Source of the DNA: Desulfobulbaceae bacterium BRH_c16a
Lineage (GTDB): Bacteria; Desulfobacterota; Desulfobulbia; Desulfobulbales; Desulfocapsaceae
Direction: 5' to 3'
DNA length: 64,000 nucleotides
NCBI GenBank assembly: GCA_000961725.1
Contig: LADS01000039.1
Coordinates: 141,461-205,460, forward strand
Position numbers and translations under genes: made by a program. This document shows positions 28,621 through 37,357 of this stretch, piece after piece; position 1 is the stretch's first letter, and the number at the start of each line of letters is the position of its first letter. The notes beneath the pieces were generated by a model. The model did not search any database, was not told where the DNA came from, and saw nothing but the letters and a program-made list of their open reading frames with translations.

Positions 28621-30482
28621 TGCAGCACCTATTGCTCGATCAACCGAACAAAAAAATATTGATGCTTGGCAACGAAGCCATTGCCAGAGGTGCGCTGGAA
28701 GCCGGGGTTGCTTTTGTGACCGCCTATCCCGGCACGCCATCCTCTGAAATTGCCTTGCAGTTTTTCCAGATAGCACAGGAAAGCGACCTCTATTTCGAGT
28801 ACAGCGCCAATGAAAAAGTAGCCCTTGAAATGGCTGCCGGCGCGGCCATGTGCGGGCTTCGCACCATGTGTACCATGAAACATGTAGGGATGAACGTGGC
28901 CTCTGATGCACTCCTCACCCTTGCCTATACTGGGATTATCGGAGGCATGGTAGTGGTCTGTGCTGACGACCCCTTTATGTTTTCCAGCCAGAATGAGCAG
29001 GATAGTCGATATTACGGCAAACTGAGCGGCCTTTCCATCCTTGAACCATCTTCCGTGGCCGAAGCAAAAGAGATGGTTAAATATGCCTTTGAACTTTCGG
29101 AGGAACTGAAGGAGCCGGTGATCCTGCGTACCACAACCCGGATTAACCATTCCAGCAGCGTGGTTTCTTTAGGCTTTCTGCCGGAACGCAAGACAAAGGG
29201 TGCCTTTGTCAAAGATCCTTCCTCTTATGTCTGCATACCTTCGGTGTCCCGCAATCTTCATCGAAAATTGTTGGCAAATTACGATAAGGCTCTCAATATT
29301 TCCAACCGGAGTCCCTGGAATACCACTGAAGGTAACGGCAAGTGGGGCATTATCTGCAACGGCGTAAGCTACGGGTATGTCAGCGATGCAATAACCGAAT
29401 TCGGCTTGCCGGGAAGTTTTCGAGTGTTGCGCATTGGTTTTTCTCATCCCGCACCTGACGAGGCTATCCGCGGTTTTATAGATGGGTGCGAGAAGGTCTT
29501 AGTGGCGGAAGAGGGTGAACCGTATCTGGAAGAGGCCGTGAGAAATTGTGCCCAGAAGTTTGGTCGGCAGGTTGAGATCCAGGGAAAGGGAACGGGTCTG
29601 TTTTCCCGGCTGTTCGAGTTTGATCCGGCCCTGGTGAAACAGGTGATAGCTAAGTATTTCGATCTTTCCCTGGTTCCAGCTCTGCCCATCAAAACCGACG
29701 ATCTTCCGGAGGCTCCGCCACGACCACCAAACCTGTGTGCCGGCTGTCCACATAGAGCAACCTTTGTTGCGGTACGAGAAATATTTGGCGATGATGCTAT
29801 CTACCCCACCGATATCGGCTGCTATACTTTGGGTGTCCTGCCTCCACTCAAGATGGGCGATTTTTTGATAGCCATGGGGGCCGGCGTAGGCTCGGCCGGA
29901 GGATTTGCGAGGGCTACCGGACGCAAGGTAGTTGCCTTTATCGGTGATTCGACCTTTTTTCACAGCGGTCTCTCACCGCTCGCCAGTGCGGTTTACAACA
30001 ACCACGATTTTACCCTGGTCATCCTCGATAACGGGACAACGGCCATGACCGGACATCAACCTCATCCCGGAGTTGACGTCGGTTACCTTGGCCTGCCCCA
30101 CACCAGGCTCTCTATTGAACAGGCTGTAAAAGGTCTTGGCGTAAGTAAGGTAGTTACGGTTAATCCGCTGAAACATCGCAAAATGATCGAAGCTGTCAGG
30201 GAGGTAGCTGATTTCAAAGGAGTCTCGGTACTCATCGCCCAGGCTCCCTGTCCTCTCCAGGAGAGGGTGCTGCCGAATTACAGGAAAAAGCAACCATATC
30301 ACGTGGTGCAAGACAAATGCAAGAATCACCGTGATTGTGTGACTAAAGTGGCGTGCCCCTCCTTTTACCTAAGAGACGAACGGGTATTTATCGATCCTAA
30401 TCGGTGTGAGGGTTGTGCTTTCTGTGTCCAGTTCTGCCCGGAAAACGCAATTCGGCCATTTAAGCAGGAGGCAAGAGCATGA
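28620..30482 (+). CDS. iorA: Indolepyruvate:ferredoxin oxidoreductase alpha subunit
   Basis: 620 residues. Pyrimidine-binding domain AYPGTPSSEIAL, a CAGCPHRATF motif, a TPP domain with FIGDSTFFHSGL and LDNGTTAMTGHQPHP, and a C-terminal ferredoxin-like part with C-EGC-AFC-VQFCP plus a second C-x5-C-x5-C group. It oxidises aryl or branched 2-oxo acids to acyl-CoA and CO2 with ferredoxin; with low-potential ferredoxin the reaction can run in the carboxylating direction. iorB overlaps by four bases. Confidence 0.95.
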   Translation: MQHLLLDQPNKKILMLGNEAIARGALEAGVAFVTAYPGTPSSEIALQFFQIAQESDLYFEYSANEKVALEMAAGAAMCGLRTMCTMKHVGMNVASDALLTLAYTGIIGGMVVVCADDPFMFSSQNEQDSRYYGKLSGLSILEPSSVAEAKEMVKYAFELSEELKEPVILRTTTRINHSSSVVSLGFLPERKTKGAFVKDPSSYVCIPSVSRNLHRKLLANYDKALNISNRSPWNTTEGNGKWGIICNGVSYGYVSDAITEFGLPGSFRVLRIGFSHPAPDEAIRGFIDGCEKVLVAEEGEPYLEEAVRNCAQKFGRQVEIQGKGTGLFSRLFEFDPALVKQVIAKYFDLSLVPALPIKTDDLPEAPPRPPNLCAGCPHRATFVAVREIFGDDAIYPTDIGCYTLGVLPPLKMGDFLIAMGAGVGSAGGFARATGRKVVAFIGDSTFFHSGLSPLASAVYNNHDFTLVILDNGTTAMTGHQPHPGVDVGYLGLPHTRLSIEQAVKGLGVSKVVTVNPLKHRKMIEAVREVADFKGVSVLIAQAPCPLQERVLPNYRKKQPYHVVQDKCKNHRDCVTKVACPSFYLRDERVFIDPNRCEGCAFCVQFCPENAIRPFKQEARA

Positions 30483-31063
30483 AAGCCACTCAGTTAATGA
30501 TTGTAGCGGTAGGCGGACAGGGCAATATATTGGCAGCCCGAGTTTTGGGTGAAGCGGCCCTGGCTGCCGATATGGAAGTACGGATGTCGGAATTTCATGG
30601 CATGGCCCAGCGTGGTGGTGTTGTTGAATCGATGGTGCTGATGGGAGAAGGCAAAAGCTATTGTATAGCCGACGGTGACGCTGATGTGCTCCTTGCCTTC
30701 GAACCCTCAGAAGCCGTCAGGTCAGCCGGGAAATGCCACAAAGGATCCGTTATAATAACCAATACCGCTCCTGTGCCTCCCTATACAGTGGCCCTGGGCA
30801 AAACCCAATACCCGGATACACGGAGAGCTCTTGAAATACTGGAAGGGCGGGTGAGAAAATTAATCGCTTTTGATGCTACCGCTCTCGCTGTCAAAGCCGG
30901 ATCTCCCCTTTCCTTAAATATGGTCATGCTGGGAGCTCTGGCAAAGAGTGGTGCCATAGATCTTTCTGCCGATCTCTTCATGCAGGTTATCCGGGAAAAG
31001 ACTAAAAAGACATTTATCGATACCAACCTTAAGGCTTTTGAATTTGGTATGGAGGCTGCCTGA
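30479..31063 (+). CDS. iorB: Indolepyruvate:ferredoxin oxidoreductase beta subunit
   Basis: 194 residues of the gamma-type fold: GGQGNILAARVLGEAALAADM, MSEFHGMAQRGGVVESMV and ALEIL. The size and order match IorB. It makes the catalytic heterodimer with IorA. The ATGA overlap ensures co-translation. Followed after 62 bases by the biotin ligase. Confidence 0.94.
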   Translation: MKATQLMIVAVGGQGNILAARVLGEAALAADMEVRMSEFHGMAQRGGVVESMVLMGEGKSYCIADGDADVLLAFEPSEAVRSAGKCHKGSVIITNTAPVPPYTVALGKTQYPDTRRALEILEGRVRKLIAFDATALAVKAGSPLSLNMVMLGALAKSGAIDLSADLFMQVIREKTKKTFIDTNLKAFEFGMEAA

Positions 31064-31125
31064 AGACGGGGAGCAGGAGGTGGCCTCCAACGAAAACTTC
31101 AATCAGCCGGTTTGACTATTGCCTT

Positions 31126-32028
31126 ATGGACAAAATGATACTCTGGGGAACCAGCATAGAAGGAAAATCCACAGGTTTTGAAACGTATGAATCCCAACAA
31201 TTTCTCCGGTTGGGTTTGAATTTCGATAAAAAATCCTCATGGCACCGAGTATCGCTTATCGCAGAAGGGGCTGCAAGCAAGTGTTGGATCTCGGACACGC
31301 CTGCTGAGCACAGTCTTTTCATTGCAGGTTCTTGTTCATCCAGCATGGATTTGGCTTGGTATTTTTACCGGAAAAATCTCTTGCCGGAGTGGGGATCGGT
31401 TCTCGCTGCAAGCCAGTGGGCAGGTAAAGGTCAACTGGGCAGGGTATGGTTCTCGCCGGTTGGAAATATCTACGGCACCCTGCATCTACCCGCATCAGCC
31501 CTGCCCCACTCGAATCACCTCGCTTTGCTGATGGGTTATGTGCTGGTCGCAGGCCTTGCGGACATTGGCGTGGAGGCGAAGCTGAAATGGCCCAACGATC
31601 TGATCATCAACAGAAAAAAAGTGGGCGGTATCTTAGTGGAACAAAGAGGTGACACCTGCATGGTCGGCGTGGGAATCAATCTGGTCTCATGTCCGGGGAA
31701 GCTTGAAATCCGCAATCAACAGAGTATACCTTCGGCGTGCCTGAAGGATTTTGGTATCGATATCGAACCGCTGTTATTATGGCAACACCTTGTGAAGACA
31801 GGGCGAAGTGTTTTCAATACAATAATTATGTCTGAGATTGCCGATGTAATCGCCAATATCAATGAATCGCTGGCATTTATCGGTGACCATGCCCTGGTGG
31901 AAGATTACAAAAGCAAACCGCTTGAAGCAACAATACTCGGTTTGTCACCAGATGGAGGTCTTAAACTTTTAACCAAAAGCGGAGTACATATTACTCATTC
32001 TGCGACTGTTTACCCGTTAGCTAATTAA
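31126..32028 (+). CDS. Biotin protein ligase, atypical, without HTH domain
   Basis: 300 residues. The ligase motifs are GKGQLGRVW (residues 100-108; E. coli GRGRRGRKW) and KWPNDLIINRKKVGGILVE (154-172, including the reactive Lys). The N-terminal 60 residues do not form the winged-helix DNA-binding domain of E. coli BirA and are not a known domain; instead they read as a mixed alpha/beta segment. It ligates biotin to a carrier Lys via biotinyl-AMP. Its place directly before the MKQ carboxylase suggests a dedicated ligase for this island. Confidence 0.85.
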   Translation: MDKMILWGTSIEGKSTGFETYESQQFLRLGLNFDKKSSWHRVSLIAEGAASKCWISDTPAEHSLFIAGSCSSSMDLAWYFYRKNLLPEWGSVLAASQWAGKGQLGRVWFSPVGNIYGTLHLPASALPHSNHLALLMGYVLVAGLADIGVEAKLKWPNDLIINRKKVGGILVEQRGDTCMVGVGINLVSCPGKLEIRNQQSIPSACLKDFGIDIEPLLLWQHLVKTGRSVFNTIIMSEIADVIANINESLAFIGDHALVEDYKSKPLEATILGLSPDGGLKLLTKSGVHITHSATVYPLAN

Positions 32029-32050
32029 TAAAATAATAAGGGATCATGCC

Positions 32051-35000
32051 ATGAACGAAAGTGCGACTGACAACGTTTTTCACACCATTGTGAACAAGAA
32101 AATATTGGTGGCCAACAGGGGAATTACAGCCCGAAGAATCGCTCGATCCATTAGAGAGCTCGGGGCCATTCCGGTATTGACGGCAACGGATGTAGATAAA
32201 AGTGCACCGTTCACCTCAGGTGCCCAGGAGCTCATTCTTTTAGGCGAAAATCCTCGGGCATACCTGGACATTGACCTAATCATTGCAAAAGCCAAAGCAA
32301 GAGATATTGCAGCTATTCATCCTGGTTGGGGGTTTGCCTCGGAAAACGACCTGTTTCCATTGAAGTGTGCTCAGAATAATATCATTTTTATCGGTCCCGA
32401 AACTGAGGCAATGCGACTTTTGGGAAACAAGGTAGCACTCAGAAAACTTGCACGGAAATTAAATGTTCCAACCATCCCGGGTTCCGATGGAGCTGTTACT
32501 ATTGCCGAAGCCAAAAGACTCGTAAAAGAAATAGGGCTGCCTGTTATGCTCAAGGCCGAAGGTGGTGGCGGTGGCAGGGGCATATACGAAATCACCGATG
32601 AGTCCCAGCTTGACAGCGCCTTCGAGAAGGCGACAGCCATGGCCCATGCCACCTTCGGCAACCCTCGCCTGTTTGTAGAAAAAATGCTGACCCGGGTTCG
32701 ACATATCGAAATCCAAATCATTGCCGACAGGCATGGAAATGTATTCGCTTTTGATGAACGTGATTGTACGGTCCAGCGAAACCATCAAAAGCTTGTGGAG
32801 ATTACACCGTCCCCATGGCCAGGCATGACGCCGGAACTTCGCACACTCTTAAAGGATTATGCTCGCAAACTCATCCTCAGCTCAGGATATCACTCTCTGG
32901 CGACAGTTGAATTTTTATTGGATGCCGACGGTACGCCGTATCTCATCGAGATCAATACCCGCCTTCAGGTAGAACACGGTATAACAGAGTGCCGATACGG
33001 AATCGATCTGGTTGAAGAACAGATTGCCGTTGCCTTCGGAGCCAGGTTGAGAGTGAATGAAGAACAGAACAAACCAGGTCAATGTGCAATGCAGGTGCGT
33101 ATAAACTGTGAGGACCCACAAGCTAATTTTGCGCCGAACGCCGGCCGAATTACCCGCTATATCACACCCGGAGGTCCATCCATACGACTCGATTCCTGTA
33201 TCTCGGCAGGTTATGATTTCCCTCCCCAGTATGACTCGGCGGCTACACTTCTTATAGCTTATGGTCAGACATGGTCTAAGGTGTTGGAGGTTATGAATCG
33301 CGCTCTGCGTGAATATATTATCGGGGGCTTGAAGACGACCATACCATTCCATCTGGAAATTATAAACCACCCGCTCTTTAAAAAGGGTGAATGCGATACT
33401 AAATTCATATCCAACCACCCATATTTATTGCAGTATGCTGATAGAGAAGCGGAGCATGTCAGGTTGTCAAGACTTGTCGCTGAGATTTCAGCTATCGGTC
33501 ACAACCCTTTTGTAGGACTGGGAAAATACCGGGGACGTGAGGATAAGCGACTGGGAGAATTCACGCCGGCATTACCAAAAACAACATCATCCAAATACCG
33601 GTCGCCCTACCCAAGAGGTGATCGAAAAGCACTCCTTGACTATGTAAGAGACACCGGGCAGGTGCATTTTACCGATACTACAGCTAGAGATATTACTCAG
33701 TCGAATACCGGCAACCGCTTTCGTTTGGCGGAAGATGCCATTGTTGGACCATATCTTGATGAATGCGGTTTTTTCTCTCTGGAGAATGGCGGAGGAGCCC
33801 ACTTTCATGTGGCCATGCTCGCCAACATGACCTATCCGTTTAATGAGGCCAGGCAGTGGAACCTTTTTGCCCCCCAAACTCCAAAACAAATCCTGGTCCG
33901 GTCGACCAACCTCCTCGGTTATAAACCACAATCCCGAAAACTCATGCAGCTGACAGGGGAGATGATTTGCGAGCATTACGACATCGTTCGCTGCTTCGAT
34001 TTTTTAAATCACGTCGAAAATATGGCACCGATTGCCGAGGTTGTTCTTAACTCTCCTGCAAATGTCTTTGAGCCGGCGATTGCTCTTTCCTGGGCCAAAG
34101 GTTTCGACATCCCGCATTATATGAATGTGCTCGAAGCGATTGTCTCGATGGTGAGTTCTGTCAGTGGCCTGAGCAAGACACAGTCCTTGAAGAGTTTTAT
34201 TATCGGTCTAAAAGATATGGCTGGCGTCTGCCCACCAAGGTTTATACGGCAACTCGTCGAAATAATAAAACAGGAATATCCCGAGTTGATCATTCATTAC
34301 CACCGGCATTGCACGGATGGTCTGTTTGTGCCCGCTGTCGGTGCAGCCGCCCAGGCAGGCGCACATATTGTCGATACCGGCATAGGAGCGGCAGTCCGCT
34401 GGTACGGCCAAGGTGAGGTTTTGTCAACAGCAGCATACATGGAAGGTGAATTGGGGTTGAAAACGGCGCTGAACAAAGAGAGTATCCGCAATGCCGGTTT
34501 TGTTCTGAAACAGATGATGCCCTATTATGATCGCTACACAGCACCATATTTCCAGGGCATTGATCATGATGTCGTTGATCATGCCATGCCGGGCGGTGCT
34601 ACTTCATCCTCACAAGAAGGGGCTATGCAGCAGGGCTATATCCACCTTCTTCCTTATATGCTTCGCTTTCTGGCAGGAACGCGCCGGATAGTTCGATATC
34701 ATGATGTAACACCGGGATCCCAGATCACATGGAACACCGCCTTTCTCGCAGTAAGTGCTGCATTTAAAAGAGGTGGAGAAGTAGAAGTGCAGCATCTTGT
34801 CAACGTAATTGAAACGATTGCCGGGGTGCCTGAGGAAGAAATCGACGCTGTACATAAAGAAGAGCGGCTCATTTTGTACAGGGACAGCAATGATGCGTTC
34901 CGCAATCTTCTATTGGGTAAATTTGGTCGTCTGCCCCTGGGGTTTCCTGCTGAATGGGTGTACGAAAGTGCTTTTGGCTCCAACTACCAAAAAATGATCA

Positions 35001-35737
35001 GCGAGCGGACCGATCAATCACCACTCGCTACGATAGAAGACATTGATATTGATAAGGAATGTGAAGCATTGCGATTGCACATCAAGCGTGATCCCACGCA
35101 AGATGAACTGCTTATGTACCTGAATCATCCGGGTGATGCCTTAAAAACAATACTCTTCCGCCAACGATTTGGAAATCCTAACAGATTGCCTCTGGACATA
35201 TGGTTTGAGGGAATTACGCCCGGCTCCGAACGTAACTTCAATGACAGCGACGGAAAGCCACATCAAATGACCATTATAGATATATCGGAAGCAGACGATC
35301 AGGGCGTGAGTTTTGTACGTTATATCCTGGACGGCGAGACATTTAATCATCCGGTCAAAATTGCCGATGCCGTCAAAGGAAAAGCAACATCCGTGGAAAT
35401 GGCCGACAAGACCAATCCGTATCATATCGCCTCCCCTACAAACGGCGATTTATGGGTAGTCTATGTCAACCCGGGAGATGTTGTAAAAAAAGGTGACGAA
35501 ATCTGTAATATCACTATTATGAAACAGGAAAAATCCGTGCTCTCGGCAATTGACGGAATTGTTAAAAGGATTGTTAAATTTGCAGACTATAAAGAAGATA
35601 AAAAAATGGTACCTGTCCGAGAAGGTGAATTGATAATTGAGCTTGGTCCAATGGTAAAGATATGCCCCAATTGTGCAGAACCGGCCAGTGGAGAAAAGCA
35701 AAACTTTTGCCCGGGATGTGGGCAGCGATGGAAGTAA
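32051..35737 (+). CDS. Pyruvate-carboxylase-like biotin enzyme with altered CT loop, MKQ biotin site and zinc ribbon
   Basis: 1228 residues. Biotin carboxylase (1-470): GGGGGRGIYE, EINTRLQVEHGITE. Carboxyltransferase TIM barrel: D542-TTARD-ITQS, carbamylatable K721 in GLKDMAG, metal ligands H751/H753 in HYHRHCTDG, and HAMPGG. The segment that normally reads like DSMSGMTSQPS is here DTGIGAAVRWYGQGEVLST (about 773-791), so the Thr-Ser-Gln-Pro loop is missing. Carrier domain: ITIMKQEKS, Lys1158, with MKQ rather than MKM. The last 24 residues hold CPNC-x11-CPGC (C1205, C1208, C1220, C1223), a zinc-ribbon motif. The substrate may be a 2-oxo acid other than pyruvate. Confidence 0.9.
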   Translation: MNESATDNVFHTIVNKKILVANRGITARRIARSIRELGAIPVLTATDVDKSAPFTSGAQELILLGENPRAYLDIDLIIAKAKARDIAAIHPGWGFASENDLFPLKCAQNNIIFIGPETEAMRLLGNKVALRKLARKLNVPTIPGSDGAVTIAEAKRLVKEIGLPVMLKAEGGGGGRGIYEITDESQLDSAFEKATAMAHATFGNPRLFVEKMLTRVRHIEIQIIADRHGNVFAFDERDCTVQRNHQKLVEITPSPWPGMTPELRTLLKDYARKLILSSGYHSLATVEFLLDADGTPYLIEINTRLQVEHGITECRYGIDLVEEQIAVAFGARLRVNEEQNKPGQCAMQVRINCEDPQANFAPNAGRITRYITPGGPSIRLDSCISAGYDFPPQYDSAATLLIAYGQTWSKVLEVMNRALREYIIGGLKTTIPFHLEIINHPLFKKGECDTKFISNHPYLLQYADREAEHVRLSRLVAEISAIGHNPFVGLGKYRGREDKRLGEFTPALPKTTSSKYRSPYPRGDRKALLDYVRDTGQVHFTDTTARDITQSNTGNRFRLAEDAIVGPYLDECGFFSLENGGGAHFHVAMLANMTYPFNEARQWNLFAPQTPKQILVRSTNLLGYKPQSRKLMQLTGEMICEHYDIVRCFDFLNHVENMAPIAEVVLNSPANVFEPAIALSWAKGFDIPHYMNVLEAIVSMVSSVSGLSKTQSLKSFIIGLKDMAGVCPPRFIRQLVEIIKQEYPELIIHYHRHCTDGLFVPAVGAAAQAGAHIVDTGIGAAVRWYGQGEVLSTAAYMEGELGLKTALNKESIRNAGFVLKQMMPYYDRYTAPYFQGIDHDVVDHAMPGGATSSSQEGAMQQGYIHLLPYMLRFLAGTRRIVRYHDVTPGSQITWNTAFLAVSAAFKRGGEVEVQHLVNVIETIAGVPEEEIDAVHKEERLILYRDSNDAFRNLLLGKFGRLPLGFPAEWVYESAFGSNYQKMISERTDQSPLATIEDIDIDKECEALRLHIKRDPTQDELLMYLNHPGDALKTILFRQRFGNPNRLPLDIWFEGITPGSERNFNDSDGKPHQMTIIDISEADDQGVSFVRYILDGETFNHPVKIADAVKGKATSVEMADKTNPYHIASPTNGDLWVVYVNPGDVVKKGDEICNITIMKQEKSVLSAIDGIVKRIVKFADYKEDKKMVPVREGELIIELGPMVKICPNCAEPASGEKQNFCPGCGQRWK

Positions 35738-35766
35738 TCTTCACAGAATGGAAGATATAACAAAGT

Positions 35767-35809
35767 CGCTATTCCATGCAACAGGTCCCTGCAGTTGCAT
35801 GGAATAGCG
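35767..35809. terminator. Sixteen-bp perfect hairpin after the carboxylase gene
   Basis: CGCTATTCCATGCAAC (35767-35782) pairs exactly with GTTGCATGGAATAGCG (35794-35809). No long U-tract follows on either strand, so it may be a 3'-end stabiliser or processing site rather than an intrinsic terminator. Confidence 0.5.
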
Positions 35810-35844
35810 TTACAAAAACATCCTGACATGGATATTTTCAAAAA

Positions 35845-36237
35845 ATGAATAAAAGTAAAGGTCAAATCGAAGCTGAAATTACCGAAGCCATTATTCGTTT
35901 TGAAAAAGAGTTCATGGGACGTGGACCCCTGGAGGCCAGGACCTATCTTGTTGATGATATGATATTGGTACGGCTGAAAAACGTACTTACTCAGGCGGAA
36001 CTCAAACTGGCTGAAGCTCCTAATCGTAGGGAAGGGGGGGAGCTGATAAAACGCATCCGCATCGCCCTGCTGGAACAAGGACGCACCCTGCTGGTGCAGT
36101 CAATTGAAGATATCGTGAACATTGAAGTCAAGAGTCTTCATACAGATATCAGCACCAGAACAGGCGAACGTATTATACTTTTTTCGATGGCTTTCCCTGT
36201 CACTTTTTCCCAGGGAGGCAATAGAAATAAATCGTGA
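35845..36237 (+). CDS. DUF2294-family protein
   Basis: 130 residues with the family pattern IIRFEKEFMGRGPLEARTYLVDDMILVRLKNVLTQAEL and VKSLHTDISTRTGERIILF. The family is common beside transporters and CO2 or sodium-dependent systems, as I recall, but has no known biochemistry. It follows the carboxylase after a hairpin and is convergent with the 36272 glycosyltransferase. Confidence 0.8.
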   Translation: MNKSKGQIEAEITEAIIRFEKEFMGRGPLEARTYLVDDMILVRLKNVLTQAELKLAEAPNRREGGELIKRIRIALLEQGRTLLVQSIEDIVNIEVKSLHTDISTRTGERIILFSMAFPVTFSQGGNRNKS

Positions 36238-36271
36238 AGCCTTGTCGCAAGCTGTAAACGACAACCACGCT

Positions 36272-37336
36272 TTACAATAAACCGCTGAGAAACGCTGCGA
36301 CCTTGTCTGCGCCGTTTTCCTTGGCCGGAGATGGACGAGGTTGGGACAGCTGCTCCCGGACAAGTGGCAGCCAGCCGCCATTTCCGTAAACTTCCGGTGA
36401 AATCGATATTCCACCCATCACTTTTTCAACATATCTCTGCAGTGTTTGCGATTCCGGAAAGTCATCCCTTCCTATGGCGACGACTCTGGTTCCGGCCTGA
36501 TAACATTCGGCGACAGTCGAATATCCTGCCTTGCAAACCACCAGATCGGCGGCAGCTATCAGGTCCGGGTGATACAGGTCGCTGTCTCTGTTCAGCAGGA
36601 GAATGTTCTTGCCGATCTGCACGGCATCCTGCCGGCCCGGTATGACAAAGAAAAGATCGGATTGTTGTTCAAGGCCGCTCAAGTCCGGAAGGTCCTGCGA
36701 AATTCCTCCCATAGTGAGAAGAATCAGCTTTTTTCCCCGAACGTTCAACCGCGCCGGAATGTGATCTCCGGTTGCACGGGTTCGCCTGAAAATCGGTCCG
36801 CATGCCATATCCCGAGGGCTGACATTACAGAGTGGTTCCGTTTGAATGCGGTAATCGGCCTGCCGAAAAAGCGAGCCAAAGAACTGGATATGGGGCTGCA
36901 GCTCGGGATATTGCCGGGAGTAAGGAGCATAAATCCAGTCCCAGGTAAAATTTTCGACAAGTATCGAGGGGATTCCAGCCAGTCGCCCTGCGGCGATACC
37001 CATCGGCGCAATATCGCAGAGAATGAAAGCGCATCCGGCACACCGGGAAGCAAGTTCGACCAGGCGATCGGCGGAATACGGCAGAAAATCATCGAGCCTT
37101 CGGCAGGTCGCCGGAATGTCGACGGTCAGTGCCGAACTCTGGACCACGCCGATGTCGACCAGCTCACGATGGTAGCTGTAATTGGTCAGGGTACCGGCGA
37201 AGAGCGGTTCCGGTACCGTGGTGAAAAGATGCGCGTGGCAAGCGGGCTGAAGTCGCCGAAGCGCTTCGAGTACGGCAATTACCCGAGTCGCATGGCCAAA
37301 ACCATGCGGACTGATGAAGCAGGCGACCTCTTTCAC
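36272..37336 (-). CDS. GT-B glycosyltransferase-like protein
   Basis: 354 residues. FISPHGFGHATRVIAVLEAL at the N-terminus is the MurG/UGT-like nucleotide-sugar fold opening; the C-terminal half has LLTMGG and DLVVCKAGYSTVAECYQAG, the donor-binding loop. Closest in shape to MurG-like transferases and to the N-terminal domain of some sugar kinases. The substrate cannot be told. GTG start at 37336, 21 bases beyond the YchF-like stop on the same strand, so the two are probably co-transcribed. Confidence 0.8.
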   Translation of the reverse strand: MKEVACFISPHGFGHATRVIAVLEALRRLQPACHAHLFTTVPEPLFAGTLTNYSYHRELVDIGVVQSSALTVDIPATCRRLDDFLPYSADRLVELASRCAGCAFILCDIAPMGIAAGRLAGIPSILVENFTWDWIYAPYSRQYPELQPHIQFFGSLFRQADYRIQTEPLCNVSPRDMACGPIFRRTRATGDHIPARLNVRGKKLILLTMGGISQDLPDLSGLEQQSDLFFVIPGRQDAVQIGKNILLLNRDSDLYHPDLIAAADLVVCKAGYSTVAECYQAGTRVVAIGRDDFPESQTLQRYVEKVMGGISISPEVYGNGGWLPLVREQLSQPRPSPAKENGADKVAAFLSGLL

Positions 37337-37357
37337 GGATGTGAAGGTTCCCGGCCT

